Part shown: positions 42,644 to 51,896 of the stretch, piece by piece
Position numbering within the stretch: the first letter of the stretch is position 1
Layout of the letters: each line of letters starts with the position of its first letter
Assembly (NCBI GenBank): GCA_002422345.1
Contig: DIUL01000018.1
Coordinates: forward strand, 74,031-133,098
Direction of reading: 5' to 3'
DNA length: 59,068 nt
DNA from: Acetobacteraceae bacterium UBA6159
GTDB taxonomy: Bacteria > Pseudomonadota > Alphaproteobacteria > Acetobacterales > Acetobacteraceae
The notes under the pieces: model-generated
What the model saw: the letters and a program-made list of their open reading frames with translations, nothing else
The model's database searches: none
What the model was told of the DNA's origin: nothing
Made by a program: the position numbers and the translations under genes

Positions 42644-43396
42644 TTACATCGCCAGATAGCCGCCGTCGACGTAAAGCTCGGTCCCCGTGACATAGGACGC
42701 TTCGTCCGACGCCAGGAACAGCGTGGCATTCGCCACCTCATCCACCTCACCATTCCGGCCCAGCGGCACCATCTTCAGCATCTTTGCGCGCACCGTCGGA
42801 TCGGCCGTCGCGCCCGACGTCCGCATCGGCGGCATCAGGCCCGGATGCACCGAGTTGCAGCGGATGTTGTCCTTGCCGAACTGCACCGCGGTCGACTTCG
42901 TCATGGTCCGCACAGCGCCCTTGGAGGCGTTGTAACTCATGTGAACCATCGTCTGCCCGACAACGCCGGAGATAGACGAGATGTTGATGATCGAGCCACC
43001 GCCGCTTTTTTGCATCGCCGGCACCGCCGCCGCCGTGCCCAGGAACACGCCGGTGGCATTCACCGACATCACCCGCTCCCAGATTCCCGTCTCCAGCAGA
43101 TCATTCACCGCGCTGCCGCTGATGCCCGCGTTGTTGACCAGGATGTCGAGCTTGCCCCACTTCGCCACCGTCGCGGCGACCAGGGACTTCCAGTTCTCCT
43201 CGTCCGTGACGCTCAGCGCCATGAACTCGGCGACGCCGCCGGCCTTTACGATCTCGGCCGCGACCTGCTTGCCCTCGGCTTCGAGCATGTCGGCGACCAC
43301 GACCTTGGCCCCCTCCTTCGCGAAGCGGCGCGCGGTGGCCGCCCCCATGCCGGACGCCGCGCCGGTAACGATGGCGACCTTGTTTTCGAGACGCAT
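42644..43396 (-). CDS. Short-chain dehydrogenase/reductase
   Basis: The 250-aa NAD(P) oxidoreductase has VAIVTGAASGMGAATARRFA (TGxxxGxG), NNAGISGS, the catalytic Ser in INISSISGVVG, and YNASKGAV (Tyr and Lys). VVADM after the second strand suggests NAD. The closest look-alikes are cyclopentanol-dehydrogenase-like SDRs. The ATG at 43396 has GGGAGGG upstream. It is divergent from the third LLM gene across 113 bp containing the TACTGGCCAGTA operator. Confidence 0.94.
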   Translation of the reverse strand: MRLENKVAIVTGAASGMGAATARRFAKEGAKVVVADMLEAEGKQVAAEIVKAGGVAEFMALSVTDEENWKSLVAATVAKWGKLDILVNNAGISGSAVNDLLETGIWERVMSVNATGVFLGTAAAVPAMQKSGGGSIINISSISGVVGQTMVHMSYNASKGAVRTMTKSTAVQFGKDNIRCNSVHPGLMPPMRTSGATADPTVRAKMLKMVPLGRNGEVDEVANATLFLASDEASYVTGTELYVDGGYLAM

Positions 43397-43457
43397 GTTC
43401 GCGTTCCCTCCCGTTGCTGAAACTGACATCCCGAAGCTGCCACGATGGACCGGGCTT

Positions 43458-43475
43458 GGCTACTGGCCAGTAAGC
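43458..43475. promoter_or_regulatory. Palindromic operator candidate, site 2 (shared with 19705-19722)
   Basis: GGCTACTGGCCAGTA matches site 1 exactly for 15 bases; the outer three bases are not complementary here, leaving a perfect 12-bp core TACTGGCCAGTA (43461-43472). It sits in the divergent SDR-LLM promoter. A possible LLM promoter is TTGGCT (43456-43461) with CTAAAT (43479-43484) at 17-bp spacing, so the palindrome again fills the spacer. Confidence 0.7.
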
Positions 43476-43509
43476 AGCCTAAATGCGCCACCTTCCAAGG
43501 AGCGTTCCC

Positions 43510-44721
43510 ATGGCCCATCGCGGCTTGAAATTCGGCATCTTCCTCGCCCCCTTCCACCGCCTGGGCGAGAATCCCACGTTGGCGATCGACCGCGATATCG
43601 AGCTGATCCAGTGGCTCGACTATCTCGGCTATGACGAGGCCTGGATCGGCGAGCACCATTCCGCCGGCTGGGAACTGATCGCGCTGCCCGAACTGATCAT
43701 CGCCGCCGCAGCCGAGAAGACCAAGCACATCCGCCTCGGCTCGGGCGTCACCTCCCTGCCCTATCATCATCCCTTCATGGTGGCCCAGCGCTGGGTCCAG
43801 CTCGACCACATGACCCGCGGGCGCGCCATGCTCGGCTGCGGTCCTGGCGCGCTGACGTCGGACGCCTACATGCTCGGGATCGAGCCGAAGACGCAACGGC
43901 CGCGCATGCTGGAGTCGATGGACGCCATCATGAAGCTGCTGAAGATGGAAGAGCCGGTCACGATGAAGACCGACTGGTTCGAAATGCAGGACGCGCGCCT
44001 GCACCTCGCGCCGTACAGCGATCCGCATTTCGAGATCGCCGTGGCCTCCACCATCACCCCCTTCGGCATGATCGCCGCCGGCACCCATGGCGTGGGCGTC
44101 CTGTCGATCGGCGCCGGCCTGCCAGGCGGGCCCGAGGCAATGGCCACGCAGTGGAAGATCGCCGAGGAAGCCGCCGCCAAGAACGGCAAGACCGTCGACC
44201 GCAAGAACTGGCGCATCGTCGTCAGCGCCCACATCACCGAGGACGATGAGCAGGCGCTGAACGAGGTCCGCAAGGCCGAACGCAATGAAACCATCACGTA
44301 TTTCGAGGATACGCTGGGCCGGCCGCCTGGCCGCTCCGACGATCCGCTGAGCGAAGGCGTGAAGATGGGGACGACGCTGATCGGGTCCCCCGATACCGTC
44401 ATCAAGGGCATCAAGCGGTTGCAGGAATACAGCCAGGGCGGCTTTGGCGGCATCCTGTTCCGCGCGCATGAATGGGCGACGCGGGAACAGACGATGCGGA
44501 GCTACGAGCTGTTCGCGCGCTATGTGATGCCGGCGTTCCAGGGGCAGTTGGAGCCGATCGCGGCCTCGAACGCCTGGGCGCGGGACAACCGCCGGCAGAT
44601 CTTCGGCAACACGGTTGACGCCGTGCGGCGCGCGTTCACTGATTTTGGTGCTCCGGCCCCGGATGAGGAGGTGCTGCGGGCGCGGACGCTTGGTGCGCGG
44701 GATATCGATCCGCTGCGGTAG
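43510..44721 (+). CDS. LLM class flavin-dependent oxidoreductase, third in window
   Basis: The 403-aa protein opens RGLKFGIFLAPFHRLGENP and shows LGYDEAWIGEHHSAGWELI, IRLGSGVTSLPYHHPFMVAQRWVQLDHMTRGRAMLGCGPGALTSDAYM and IGSPDTVIKGIKRLQ, a luciferase-like barrel close to limonene-monooxygenase-like and related proteins. The ATG at 43510 follows AAGGAG. It should depend on a separate flavin reductase. It is under the same palindromic operator as the LLM at 19758. Confidence 0.93.
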   Translation: MAHRGLKFGIFLAPFHRLGENPTLAIDRDIELIQWLDYLGYDEAWIGEHHSAGWELIALPELIIAAAAEKTKHIRLGSGVTSLPYHHPFMVAQRWVQLDHMTRGRAMLGCGPGALTSDAYMLGIEPKTQRPRMLESMDAIMKLLKMEEPVTMKTDWFEMQDARLHLAPYSDPHFEIAVASTITPFGMIAAGTHGVGVLSIGAGLPGGPEAMATQWKIAEEAAAKNGKTVDRKNWRIVVSAHITEDDEQALNEVRKAERNETITYFEDTLGRPPGRSDDPLSEGVKMGTTLIGSPDTVIKGIKRLQEYSQGGFGGILFRAHEWATREQTMRSYELFARYVMPAFQGQLEPIAASNAWARDNRRQIFGNTVDAVRRAFTDFGAPAPDEEVLRARTLGARDIDPLR

Positions 44722-44737
44722 ACGGAGGTCGCTGGGC

Positions 44738-44767
44738 GCACTGTGTTAACGAACGTTAGCACAGTGC
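44738..44767. terminator. Long inverted repeat between convergent genes
   Basis: A 14-bp stem (GCACTGTGTTAACG at 44738-44751 with CGTTAGCACAGTGC at 44754-44767, one G-T pair) and a 2-base gap lie between the LLM gene and the convergent lipoprotein gene. It lacks T runs on either side but probably ends transcripts from both directions. Confidence 0.5.
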
Positions 44768-44782
44768 ACCAGGACTCCCCTT

Positions 44783-45235
44783 CTACTGCCCCACGAATAC
44801 CCGGATCGGCACCACATAGGGGATCGGCCCCTTTATAAGCACCAGGAACGCATCCTGTCCGGAAAACCCCGGATTCGGCAGGTAGGCGATCCGCAGCAAC
44901 CCATCCAGCGTTCCCACCATCACCGTCCCACCAACCGGCGGCTGGGTCACTTCCATCTCTCCCGCCGACAGCCCACCGTTGGGCATCGTCAACTGATAGC
45001 GGATCATGCACCACCCGCCGTCATTGCCCATGACGATACGCCCGTCAGGTTCCATGTATTGCATGACCTCGTCACGCGAATACTTGTAGTAGCCGAAGAA
45101 CGGCAGGTCCGCCTCGCATCGCGCCGCGGGTGCCAGCGCAGCGAGCGCGGCGGCATTCTGCTCCGGCGGCCACAGGCTCGCGCACCCCGCGGCCAGCATC
45201 GCCAGGGCCAGGGTACCGACCTGTCTGAACATCAT
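44783..45235 (-). CDS. Putative lipoprotein of unknown function
   Basis: The protein of about 150 aa has a lipobox LAAGCASL after a short hydrophobic start (VGTLALAMLAAG), so it should be anchored in a membrane by lipidated Cys. The rest has EADLPFFGYYKYSRDEVMQYM and a beta-rich end (IAYLPNPGFSGQDAFLVL, VPIRVFVG) like Ig-type or cadherin-like repeats. ATGs at 45235 and 45232 follow GGAGAG and are both possible. I recognise no family. Confidence 0.82.
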   Translation of the reverse strand: MMFRQVGTLALAMLAAGCASLWPPEQNAAALAALAPAARCEADLPFFGYYKYSRDEVMQYMEPDGRIVMGNDGGWCMIRYQLTMPNGGLSAGEMEVTQPPVGGTVMVGTLDGLLRIAYLPNPGFSGQDAFLVLIKGPIPYVVPIRVFVGQ

Positions 45236-45254
45236 CACCGCTCTCTCCACCAGG

Positions 45255-45971
45255 TCACTTCTTCTCGTCGGGAGCCTCCAGGATCACGCCCGAATACGGC
45301 TCCACGAACACCATATGGTCATGCACCGTCTTCACGCCCGGAACATTTTCGGCCAGGATCGCGATCGCCCGCCGTTCGTTCTCATCCGTGATCGTGCCCC
45401 ACAGGTCGACCACCGCGTCATGCACCACGACATTCACCGTCGTCATCGGTGCCCAGCTTTGCTTTTCCAGGGCATCGAGAATCGTTTCGCGGATCGTGCG
45501 ATCATCCGCCGCGACCGGCGCCGAACCCCTCGAACGCCCCACCAACGCCCGCAACAGATCCGCCCGGCTTATTACTCCGACGACACGACCTGATTCCGTG
45601 ACCGCCACGCGCTTGATGCGATGCTCCTCCATCACCTCGACCACGGTCTCCAGCGACGCGTCGGTCGGCACCGCGATCACCTCCTCGGTCATCACATCCC
45701 GCACCTTGCGACCGTGCGACCGTGTGAAGTCCGCCGCCTGCTTGCCGGAGGAGACGAACACTCGCAGCCACCACGGACGGTGCCGCTCGGTTCCGATCTC
45801 GTCACGGCGCAGCAGGTCGCCTTCAGTCACGATACCGGACAGGTCGCCCTTGGCATCGACCACGAACAGGCCGGAGATGCCGCGTTCCAGCATCATCTTC
45901 GCGGTATCCTCGACCGTCGCGTCCGGGGTTACGGACACCACGTTGCGGGTCATCACATCGGCGGCAATCAT
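45255..45971 (-). CDS. CBS-pair and BON domain protein
   Basis: The 238-aa protein has two CBS motifs: ADVMTRNVVSVTPDATVEDTAK at the N terminus and RDVMTEEVIAVPTDASLETVVEVM in the middle, forming a nucleotide-sensing Bateman module. Then follows a BON domain (about 155-220) with TVNVVVHDAVVDLWGTI, a phospholipid- or osmotic-stress-related fold. It probably senses adenine nucleotides and regulates a partner. It lies 14 bp after the dipeptidase, so the two may share a transcript. Confidence 0.92.
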   Translation of the reverse strand: MIAADVMTRNVVSVTPDATVEDTAKMMLERGISGLFVVDAKGDLSGIVTEGDLLRRDEIGTERHRPWWLRVFVSSGKQAADFTRSHGRKVRDVMTEEVIAVPTDASLETVVEVMEEHRIKRVAVTESGRVVGVISRADLLRALVGRSRGSAPVAADDRTIRETILDALEKQSWAPMTTVNVVVHDAVVDLWGTITDENERRAIAILAENVPGVKTVHDHMVFVEPYSGVILEAPDEKK

Positions 45972-45985
45972 GGCATGGTTTCCTT

Positions 45986-47392
45986 TCAGGCGCCGGCGAA
46001 CTTCGCCAGCAGGCGAGCGTGGGAGCGGATGCCGTGGTGGAAGCAGGTCTGCTCGAACTTCTCGTTCGGGCTGTGGATCTGGTCGTCATCCAGGCCGAAG
46101 CCCATCAGCAGCGTGTCGATCCCCAGCACGTTGCGCAATGATGTGACCACGGGAATGGACCCGCCGCTGCCCATCAGGATCGCCGGCTTGCCGTATTCGT
46201 CGGTCAGCACATCCAGCGCCGCCTTCACCCACGCCGAGTCGCTGTTCACCTCCATCCCCGGCGCCCCGCTGTGCAGGTCGAAGGTCACGATGGCACCGGC
46301 CGGCAGGCGGTCGTTCACGAATTGCTGGAACTGGGCAAAGACCTCCTGTGGGTCCTGGTCGGACACCAGGCGGAACGACACCTTGGCGGACGCCTCGGCC
46401 GCGATCACCGTCTTGCTGCCCGCGGCGGTATAGCCACCCCAGATGCCGTTCACATCGGCGGTCGGACGCGCCCAGAGCCGTTCCAGCGCCGAGTAGCCAC
46501 GCTCCCCCGATGGCGCGGTCAGGCCGATATCGCCCAGGAACGCAGCCTCATCAAAGCCCAGCGCGTCCCACTGCGCCCGTTGCGCGTTGGTGATCGGGCG
46601 GACCTTGTCATAGAAGCCGGGCAACTGGATGCGCCCGTTCTCGTCATGCAGGTCGCCCAAAATCTTCGCCAGCGCGTTGATCGGATTCAGCGCCGACCCG
46701 CCATACAGGCCCGAGTGCAGGTCCCGCTTCGCCGCCTTCAGCGTCAGTTCGATATAGGCCATGCCACGCAGCCGCGTCGTGATGGCGGGTGTATGGACAT
46801 CCCACATGCCGGTGTCGCTGATCAGCCCCAGATCGGCCTTCAGGTCGTCCTTGTTGGCGCGCAGGAACGGTTCCAGGTTGACCGAGCCGACCTCTTCCTC
46901 GCCTTCGAGAACGATCGTGATCCGCGCCGGGATGCCGCCGCCGACATCGTGCCAGGCGCGCAACGCCTCCACGAACATCATCCACTGGCCCTTGTCGTCC
47001 ACCGCGCCGCGGGCGACGAAGCGCTTGCCGCGCGGGCCGTCGACCAGCGTCGGCTCGAACGGCGGGCTGTGCCATAGCTCGACCGGATCGACCGGCTGGA
47101 CGTCGTAATGGCCGTAGAACAGCACATGCGGCCCCGCATAGCCCGCCGGCCCGTCGTGATGCGCGACCACCACCGGATGGCCTGGCGTCGGGCGCAGTTC
47201 GGCGCGGAAGCCCAGGCCCAGCAACTGATCCCTGCTCCATTCCGCCGCCCGCAGGCAATCCGCCTTGTGCGCCGGCTGCGCGCTGATGGACGGGATGCGG
47301 AGCAGGTCGAACAGCCGGTCCCGCGACTGCTCAAGCCCCGCATCCACGCGCTGGAGGACGCTGGCGACGGTATCGGAGGACGGCTTGGGCAT
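45986..47392 (-). CDS. M20 family dipeptidase/carnosinase-like metallopeptidase
   Basis: This 468-aa zinc peptidase has the M20 pattern: FYGHYDVQPVDP (first His and Asp), ARGAVDDKGQWM (bridging Asp), VLEGEEEVGSVNLEPFL (Glu-Glu), RDLHSGLYGGSALNP (dimer domain), and GSGGSIPVV...HSPNEKFE with the last His. It resembles the CNDP/dipeptidase subgroup that cleaves dipeptides in the cytoplasm. The ATG at 47392 follows GGGAG. It is divergent from the ferric-iron binding protein gene. Confidence 0.95.
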   Translation of the reverse strand: MPKPSSDTVASVLQRVDAGLEQSRDRLFDLLRIPSISAQPAHKADCLRAAEWSRDQLLGLGFRAELRPTPGHPVVVAHHDGPAGYAGPHVLFYGHYDVQPVDPVELWHSPPFEPTLVDGPRGKRFVARGAVDDKGQWMMFVEALRAWHDVGGGIPARITIVLEGEEEVGSVNLEPFLRANKDDLKADLGLISDTGMWDVHTPAITTRLRGMAYIELTLKAAKRDLHSGLYGGSALNPINALAKILGDLHDENGRIQLPGFYDKVRPITNAQRAQWDALGFDEAAFLGDIGLTAPSGERGYSALERLWARPTADVNGIWGGYTAAGSKTVIAAEASAKVSFRLVSDQDPQEVFAQFQQFVNDRLPAGAIVTFDLHSGAPGMEVNSDSAWVKAALDVLTDEYGKPAILMGSGGSIPVVTSLRNVLGIDTLLMGFGLDDDQIHSPNEKFEQTCFHHGIRSHARLLAKFAGA

Positions 47393-47570
47393 CTTCAGGC
47401 TCCCGCAATGGTGGCTCGTACCATGCCACGCGTCCGGCCCCGGGCAAACGGCCAAAGCGGCCGCCCGCTGACACGGCGACGGCAGCCATGCGGCAAAGGG
47501 GCTGGACAGGGAGAATTTTGGCGGCTATCAGATGCGAACAATTCTCAATCGCGTTTACGGGAGCACTCCC

Positions 47571-48593
47571 ATGGTCCGTCGCCTCCTTGCCGCCCTGCTG
47601 CTGATGGGGACAGTCGCCGCCGCCCCGGTGAGCGCGGCGGAAGTCACCGTCTACACAACCCGCGAACCGGGCCTGCTGAAGCCGATGCTCGACGCCTACA
47701 CCACCAAGACCGGCACCAAGGTGAACACCGTCTTCCTGCAAGGTGGCCTCGCGGAACGGGTGCAGGCCGAGGGCGCGCGGTCCCCGGCCGATGTCATGAT
47801 CGTGGTCGATGCCGGCAGCCTGATCGACCTGACCGAGCGCGGCCTGACCCAGGCCGTGCATTCCCAGGCCATCGATGCCGCCGTGCCGCCCGCCCTGCGG
47901 GACCCGGAGGGCCACTGGCTCGCGCTGTCGATGCGCGCCCGCGTGATCATGGTCTCGAAGGACCGGGTTCCCTCCACCGAGAACCCGACCTATGAAGACT
48001 TGGCCAATCCCCGCTGGAAGGGAAAGGTCTGCATCCGCGGCGGCCAGCACCCGTACAATACCGCGCTGTTTTCCGCGATGCTGGTCAAGCATGGAGAGGC
48101 GAAGCTGACCGAGTACCTGACCGCGCTGAAGGCCAACCTGGCCCGCCGTCCGGCCGGCGGCGACCGCGACGTGGCCAAGGACATCCTGGCCGGCACATGT
48201 GACATCGGCGTCGCCAACCTTTACTACGCGGGCCTGATGGCGTCCGGTAAGGGCGGGCCGGAGCAGAAGAAGTGGATCGACGCCGTCCGCGTCGTCTTCC
48301 CGACCTTCTCCGACAAGAAGGGCACGCATGTGAACATCTCGGGCGCCGCGATCGCCAAACACGCCCCGCATAAGCAGGAAGCCGTCCAGTTGCTCGAATA
48401 CCTCACCGGCCCGGAAGCGCAGGCCATGCTGGCCGACGGCAACTTTGAAACCCCGGTCCGCGCCGGCGTGGCCCAGCCAGCCGTGCTGGCCGCTTTCGGC
48501 ACCGTCGTTCCGGACAGCGTGACTCCCGCCCAGATCGCCGCCGGCCGCACGACCGCCAGCAAGCTGGTGGATCAGACGGGCTTCGACCGCTAG
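47571..48593 (+). CDS. Ferric-iron ABC transporter substrate-binding protein
   Basis: This periplasmic protein (340 aa) is in the FbpA/FutA/AfuA family. The ATG at 47571 has GGGAG upstream and a signal peptide (RRLLAALLLMGTVAAAPVSA). Features are VTVYTTREPGLLKPML, the Tyr-rich stretch NLYYAGL that usually holds the ferric ion, and HVNISGAAIAKHAPHKQEAVQLLEYLTGPEAQ. The 39 bases upstream of the SD hold GCGAACAATTCTCAATCGC, loosely like an iron-regulator site. Its permease follows; an ATPase does not. Confidence 0.93.
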   Translation: MVRRLLAALLLMGTVAAAPVSAAEVTVYTTREPGLLKPMLDAYTTKTGTKVNTVFLQGGLAERVQAEGARSPADVMIVVDAGSLIDLTERGLTQAVHSQAIDAAVPPALRDPEGHWLALSMRARVIMVSKDRVPSTENPTYEDLANPRWKGKVCIRGGQHPYNTALFSAMLVKHGEAKLTEYLTALKANLARRPAGGDRDVAKDILAGTCDIGVANLYYAGLMASGKGGPEQKKWIDAVRVVFPTFSDKKGTHVNISGAAIAKHAPHKQEAVQLLEYLTGPEAQAMLADGNFETPVRAGVAQPAVLAAFGTVVPDSVTPAQIAAGRTTASKLVDQTGFDR

Positions 48594-48650
48594 CCGAAAC
48601 ATGGGAAGAAACCGCTGATACCCAGGCTTGCAGCGGTTCTCGCCGCACTC

Positions 48651-50279
48651 GTGACCGCCCTGCCGGTGATCGCCCTGATGGTGGTCGCCGCGCAGGGCGC
48701 GCCCGATCTGTGGCCGCATCTCCTCAGCCACGTCCTGCCGGCGGCCACGCTTGAAACGATCCTCTACCTCGGCGGCGTCGGCCTGGCGGTCCTCGCGATC
48801 GGCACCGGTTCGGCCTGGCTGATCGCCGGATACGACTTCCCAGGCCGCCGCGTCCTCGGCTGGGCGCTGCTGCTGCCGATGGCGATGCCGACCTATATCG
48901 CCGCCTATGCCTATCTGGATGTGCTGCACCCGGTGGGCCCGATCCAGACCGCTTTGCGCTTCGTCCTGGGCATCACCGATCCCCGCGGCCTGCATCTGCC
49001 GGACATCCGCAGCCTGGGCGGCTGCATCCTGGTGACCAGCCTGGTCCTCTATCCCTATGTCTACCTCAACGCCCGCGTCGCCTTCGCCGGGCAGGCGGCG
49101 GACGCCATCTGGGCCGCCCGCACCGTCGGCGCGGGAGGCCTGAAACTGTTCCTCCGCATCGGCCTGCCGCTCGCCCGCCCTGCCGTCGCCGTGGGCCTGG
49201 GCCTGTCGCTGATGGAAGCGCTGAACGACGTCGGCGCGGCTGAGTTCCTGGGCGTCCGCACCCTGACCGTGTCCATCTACGTCACCTGGCTGACCCGAGG
49301 CTCCCTGGAAGGCGCCGCCCAGATCGCCCTGGTGCTGCTCGCCCTGGTCCTGCTGCTGCTGTCGCTCGAACGCTGGGGCCGCCGGGGCGTGGTCTTCGTG
49401 GGCGACCCCAGGCCGGCCGATCCGCGGCCGCTGAGCGGATGGCAGGCCTGGGCGGCGACGACCGCCTGCCTGTTGCCGATCCTGGCCGGTTTCGCCATTC
49501 CCGCGACCCACCTGGCCTGGAAAGCGTGGGAGCGTGTGTCCGCCTTCGGCCTGCCGCCGGACCTGCTGGTCTGGGCGTCCAACAGCGCCTTCTATGCTGG
49601 CTGGGCCGCCCTGCTGACGCTCGCGCTTGGCCTGTCCATCGCCTTCGCGGCGCGCCGGGGCGGCGGGTTGCTGCTGCGCCTGGGCAGCATGGGCTACGCG
49701 ATGCCCGGTGGCGTCGCGGCGGTCGGTCTGATCATCGGCCTGGGCTGGGTGGATGACGGGCTCGACGCGATCTCCCAACTGCTGACCGGGGCCAACGCGG
49801 CCTGGGTGCTGATGGGCTCGGGCGGGGTCCTGGTGCTGGCCTACTCGATCCGCTTCCTCGCGATTCCGGCCGGCGGGCTGGACGCCGCCTATGCCCGCTT
49901 GGGCGAGGACTTCGACAGCGCCGCCCGCGGCCTGGGCTGCGGCACCTGGCGGCTGCTGGGACAGATCCATTTGCCGATGCTGCGCGCCCCGCTGGTCGCC
50001 GCCGGCCTGATCGTGTTCGTGGACGCGATGAAGGAACTGCCCGCCACGCTCCTGCTGCGCCCGATCAACGTCGAGACCCTGGCCACCGCCCTGTACGGAG
50101 AGGCCGTGCGCGGCACCTATGAAGACGGCGCGGTCGCCGCCCTGGCCCTGATCCTGATCGCGGTCCTGCCGGCGATCCTGCTGGCGTGGTTGCAGGAATC
50201 GAGGCTCCCATCCTCCGACCGAGCCGTCGCGGCGCCACCCCCCAGCCTGGCCCTGTCCCCGGCGCCTGCGGCGGAGTAG
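48651..50279 (+). CDS. Ferric-iron ABC transporter permease, FbpB-like
   Basis: The 542-aa inner-membrane protein holds two fused permease modules, as FbpB/AfuB proteins do, with about 12 helices and two coupling loops (AIWAARTVGAGGLKLFLRIGLPLARP and AYARLGEDFDSAARGLGCGTWRLLGQIHLPML). The only standard start in frame is GTG at 48651, without an SD and inside the first helix. Upstream in the same frame lies LIPRLAAVLAAL, preceded by GGGAAG and a CTG (48615), so the true start may be non-standard. The usual third component, the ATPase FbpC, is absent from the window's neighbourhood. Confidence 0.92.
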   Translation: MTALPVIALMVVAAQGAPDLWPHLLSHVLPAATLETILYLGGVGLAVLAIGTGSAWLIAGYDFPGRRVLGWALLLPMAMPTYIAAYAYLDVLHPVGPIQTALRFVLGITDPRGLHLPDIRSLGGCILVTSLVLYPYVYLNARVAFAGQAADAIWAARTVGAGGLKLFLRIGLPLARPAVAVGLGLSLMEALNDVGAAEFLGVRTLTVSIYVTWLTRGSLEGAAQIALVLLALVLLLLSLERWGRRGVVFVGDPRPADPRPLSGWQAWAATTACLLPILAGFAIPATHLAWKAWERVSAFGLPPDLLVWASNSAFYAGWAALLTLALGLSIAFAARRGGGLLLRLGSMGYAMPGGVAAVGLIIGLGWVDDGLDAISQLLTGANAAWVLMGSGGVLVLAYSIRFLAIPAGGLDAAYARLGEDFDSAARGLGCGTWRLLGQIHLPMLRAPLVAAGLIVFVDAMKELPATLLLRPINVETLATALYGEAVRGTYEDGAVAALALILIAVLPAILLAWLQESRLPSSDRAVAAPPPSLALSPAPAAE

Positions 50280-50283
50280 CGGA

Positions 50284-50440
50284 CTTTCTTCCTTCTCCCC
50301 TCCCCTTGAGGGAGGGGCCGGGGGAGGGGTAGTCGCGGCACGACCAATTGTGTCCCGTCATCCGCCGCACATGCCGCGATTGGTTCCCGGGACAAGCCCG
50401 GGAATGACGAAAATGAAAGACGCACTCTCGCCGCAAGACC
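50284..50440. repeat. Intergenic repeat-like region with several palindromes
   Basis: Between the permease and the amidase are a C/T-rich palindrome around CCCTTGAGGG with a GGGGCCGGGGGAGGGG tail (about 50290-50330) and a perfect hairpin TTCCCGGG (50384-50391) with CCCGGGAA (50397-50404). Both types look like dispersed REP-like elements of alphaproteobacteria rather than genes. No gene is seen here. Confidence 0.55.
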
Positions 50441-50450
50441 CCCTGACACC

Positions 50451-51896
50451 CTACCCCGGCGGAACCGTCCCCGTCCGGGGATCAATCGGCAGCAACCGAT
50501 CCAGCCCCATCACCCCCTCCAGCAACGCCGCCGCCCCCAGGATCGCCGCCTCGCTCCGAGGCCCCCCGGAAATCTGCAACCCCACCGGCCGCCCCCACTG
50601 GTCAAACCCAGCCGGCACCGCCACGGCCGGACACCCGGTCAGCGTGATCGCCGCGTTCAGCATTGACGCCGCCATGTAGTTGGTCAGCTTCTTCCCATCC
50701 ACCGTCTCCGGATGCCGCAGATTCACATCGAACGCCGGAGTCGCGGCACTCGGCGTGATGAAGATGTCGAACCGGTCGAACATCGCCGCATAGCGCCGGT
50801 AGAACGCCGCCCGCTCCCGCTCCGCCCACGCCAACTGACTGGGAGTCTGCCCCAGGCCCTTCTCCGTGTTCCAGATGATGTCCGACTTCAGAAGGTCGCG
50901 ATGCGTCTGCAACTGCAACTCCCGGTCCACCACGAAATGCTGGGAGCGCAGCACCATGAACACATCCTCCAACGGCCCGAGGTCGGGGGCGAACTCCTCG
51001 ACTTCGCACCCCAGCGCCTCGAACCGGCGGGCCGCCTTCTCGCAGATCTCCCGCGTTTCCCGGTCCACGCCCATCTGGCCGTTGTAGTTCGCGCTGAACG
51101 CCAACCGACGCGGCGGGCGCGCCTCGGCCACCGTGCGGGCAAAGGGCAGCGTCGGCGCCTCCAGCGTCAGCGGGTCCAGATTGCAGACCCCCGCCATCGT
51201 ATCCAGGAACAGCGCCAGGTCCGGAATGTTCCGCGCCATCGGCCCCTGCACCGAAAGGGGGGAGAACAGGTTGTTCGATGTCCCCCGCGTCACCCGCCCC
51301 GGTGATGGCCGCAGCCCGACCACGGAACAATACGTCCCCGGCCGCCGCAACGACCCCCCATGATCCGAGCCATGCGCCAGCCACACCTCTCCTGTCGCCA
51401 CCGAAACCGCCCCGCCGCCCGTGGAGCCGCCGCAGGTCAGCGATGTGTTCCAGGGATTGCGGGTCCGCCCGAACACCTCATTGAAGGTCGACCCGCCCGC
51501 CCCGAACTCCGGCGTGTTCGACTTGGCGATGACGATGCCGCCCTTGCGCTCGATCCGCTCCACCAACGGATGCGACTTCACCGGCACATGGTCGCGGAAG
51601 ATCGGAGAGCCGTACGTCGTCCGCACCCCGGCCACATCGGTCAGGTCCTTGATCGACACCGGCAGCCCGGCGAGCCAGCCAGGCTCCCCCTCCGCCTCCC
51701 GCCGCCGCCCGTTCATCAACGCGCGCGCATGCTCCCGCGCCCGATCGAGGCACAGGGTCGGCAGCGCGTTCACCGCCGGCTCGACCGCCGCGATCCGCGC
51801 CTCGGCCGCGTCGATCAGATCGAGGGGTGAAATTTCGCCCTTCCGCAGGCGGGAAACCGCCTCGGTCGCCGTCATGCGGGTCAGTTCCTCGGACAT
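50451..51896 (-). CDS. Amidase-signature family hydrolase
   Basis: The 481-aa enzyme hydrolyses amide or carbamoyl bonds. The Ser-cisSer-Lys triad is visible: Lys in LPVSIKDLTDVAGVRTTYGS, Ser in GGSTGGGAVSVATG, and GSDHGGSLRRPGTYC with the second Ser. The loop TGC in ALTLTGCPAVAVPAGFDQWGRPVGLQ is typical near the C terminus. The ATG at 51896 follows AAGGA. It is divergent from the efflux factor. The substrate is unknown. Confidence 0.94.
   Translation of the reverse strand: MSEELTRMTATEAVSRLRKGEISPLDLIDAAEARIAAVEPAVNALPTLCLDRAREHARALMNGRRREAEGEPGWLAGLPVSIKDLTDVAGVRTTYGSPIFRDHVPVKSHPLVERIERKGGIVIAKSNTPEFGAGGSTFNEVFGRTRNPWNTSLTCGGSTGGGAVSVATGEVWLAHGSDHGGSLRRPGTYCSVVGLRPSPGRVTRGTSNNLFSPLSVQGPMARNIPDLALFLDTMAGVCNLDPLTLEAPTLPFARTVAEARPPRRLAFSANYNGQMGVDRETREICEKAARRFEALGCEVEEFAPDLGPLEDVFMVLRSQHFVVDRELQLQTHRDLLKSDIIWNTEKGLGQTPSQLAWAERERAAFYRRYAAMFDRFDIFITPSAATPAFDVNLRHPETVDGKKLTNYMAASMLNAAITLTGCPAVAVPAGFDQWGRPVGLQISGGPRSEAAILGAAALLEGVMGLDRLLPIDPRTGTVPPG

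Noticed and set aside
47532..47570. A possible Fur/Irr-type iron box before the ferric-iron binding protein
   Set aside because: The region has only partial symmetry and does not match the Fur, Irr or RirA consensus well enough to list as a site.
47331..49970. An 879-aa open frame antisense to the ferric-iron transporter genes
   Set aside because: Low-complexity shadow composition without motifs; the opposite strand holds clear transporter genes.
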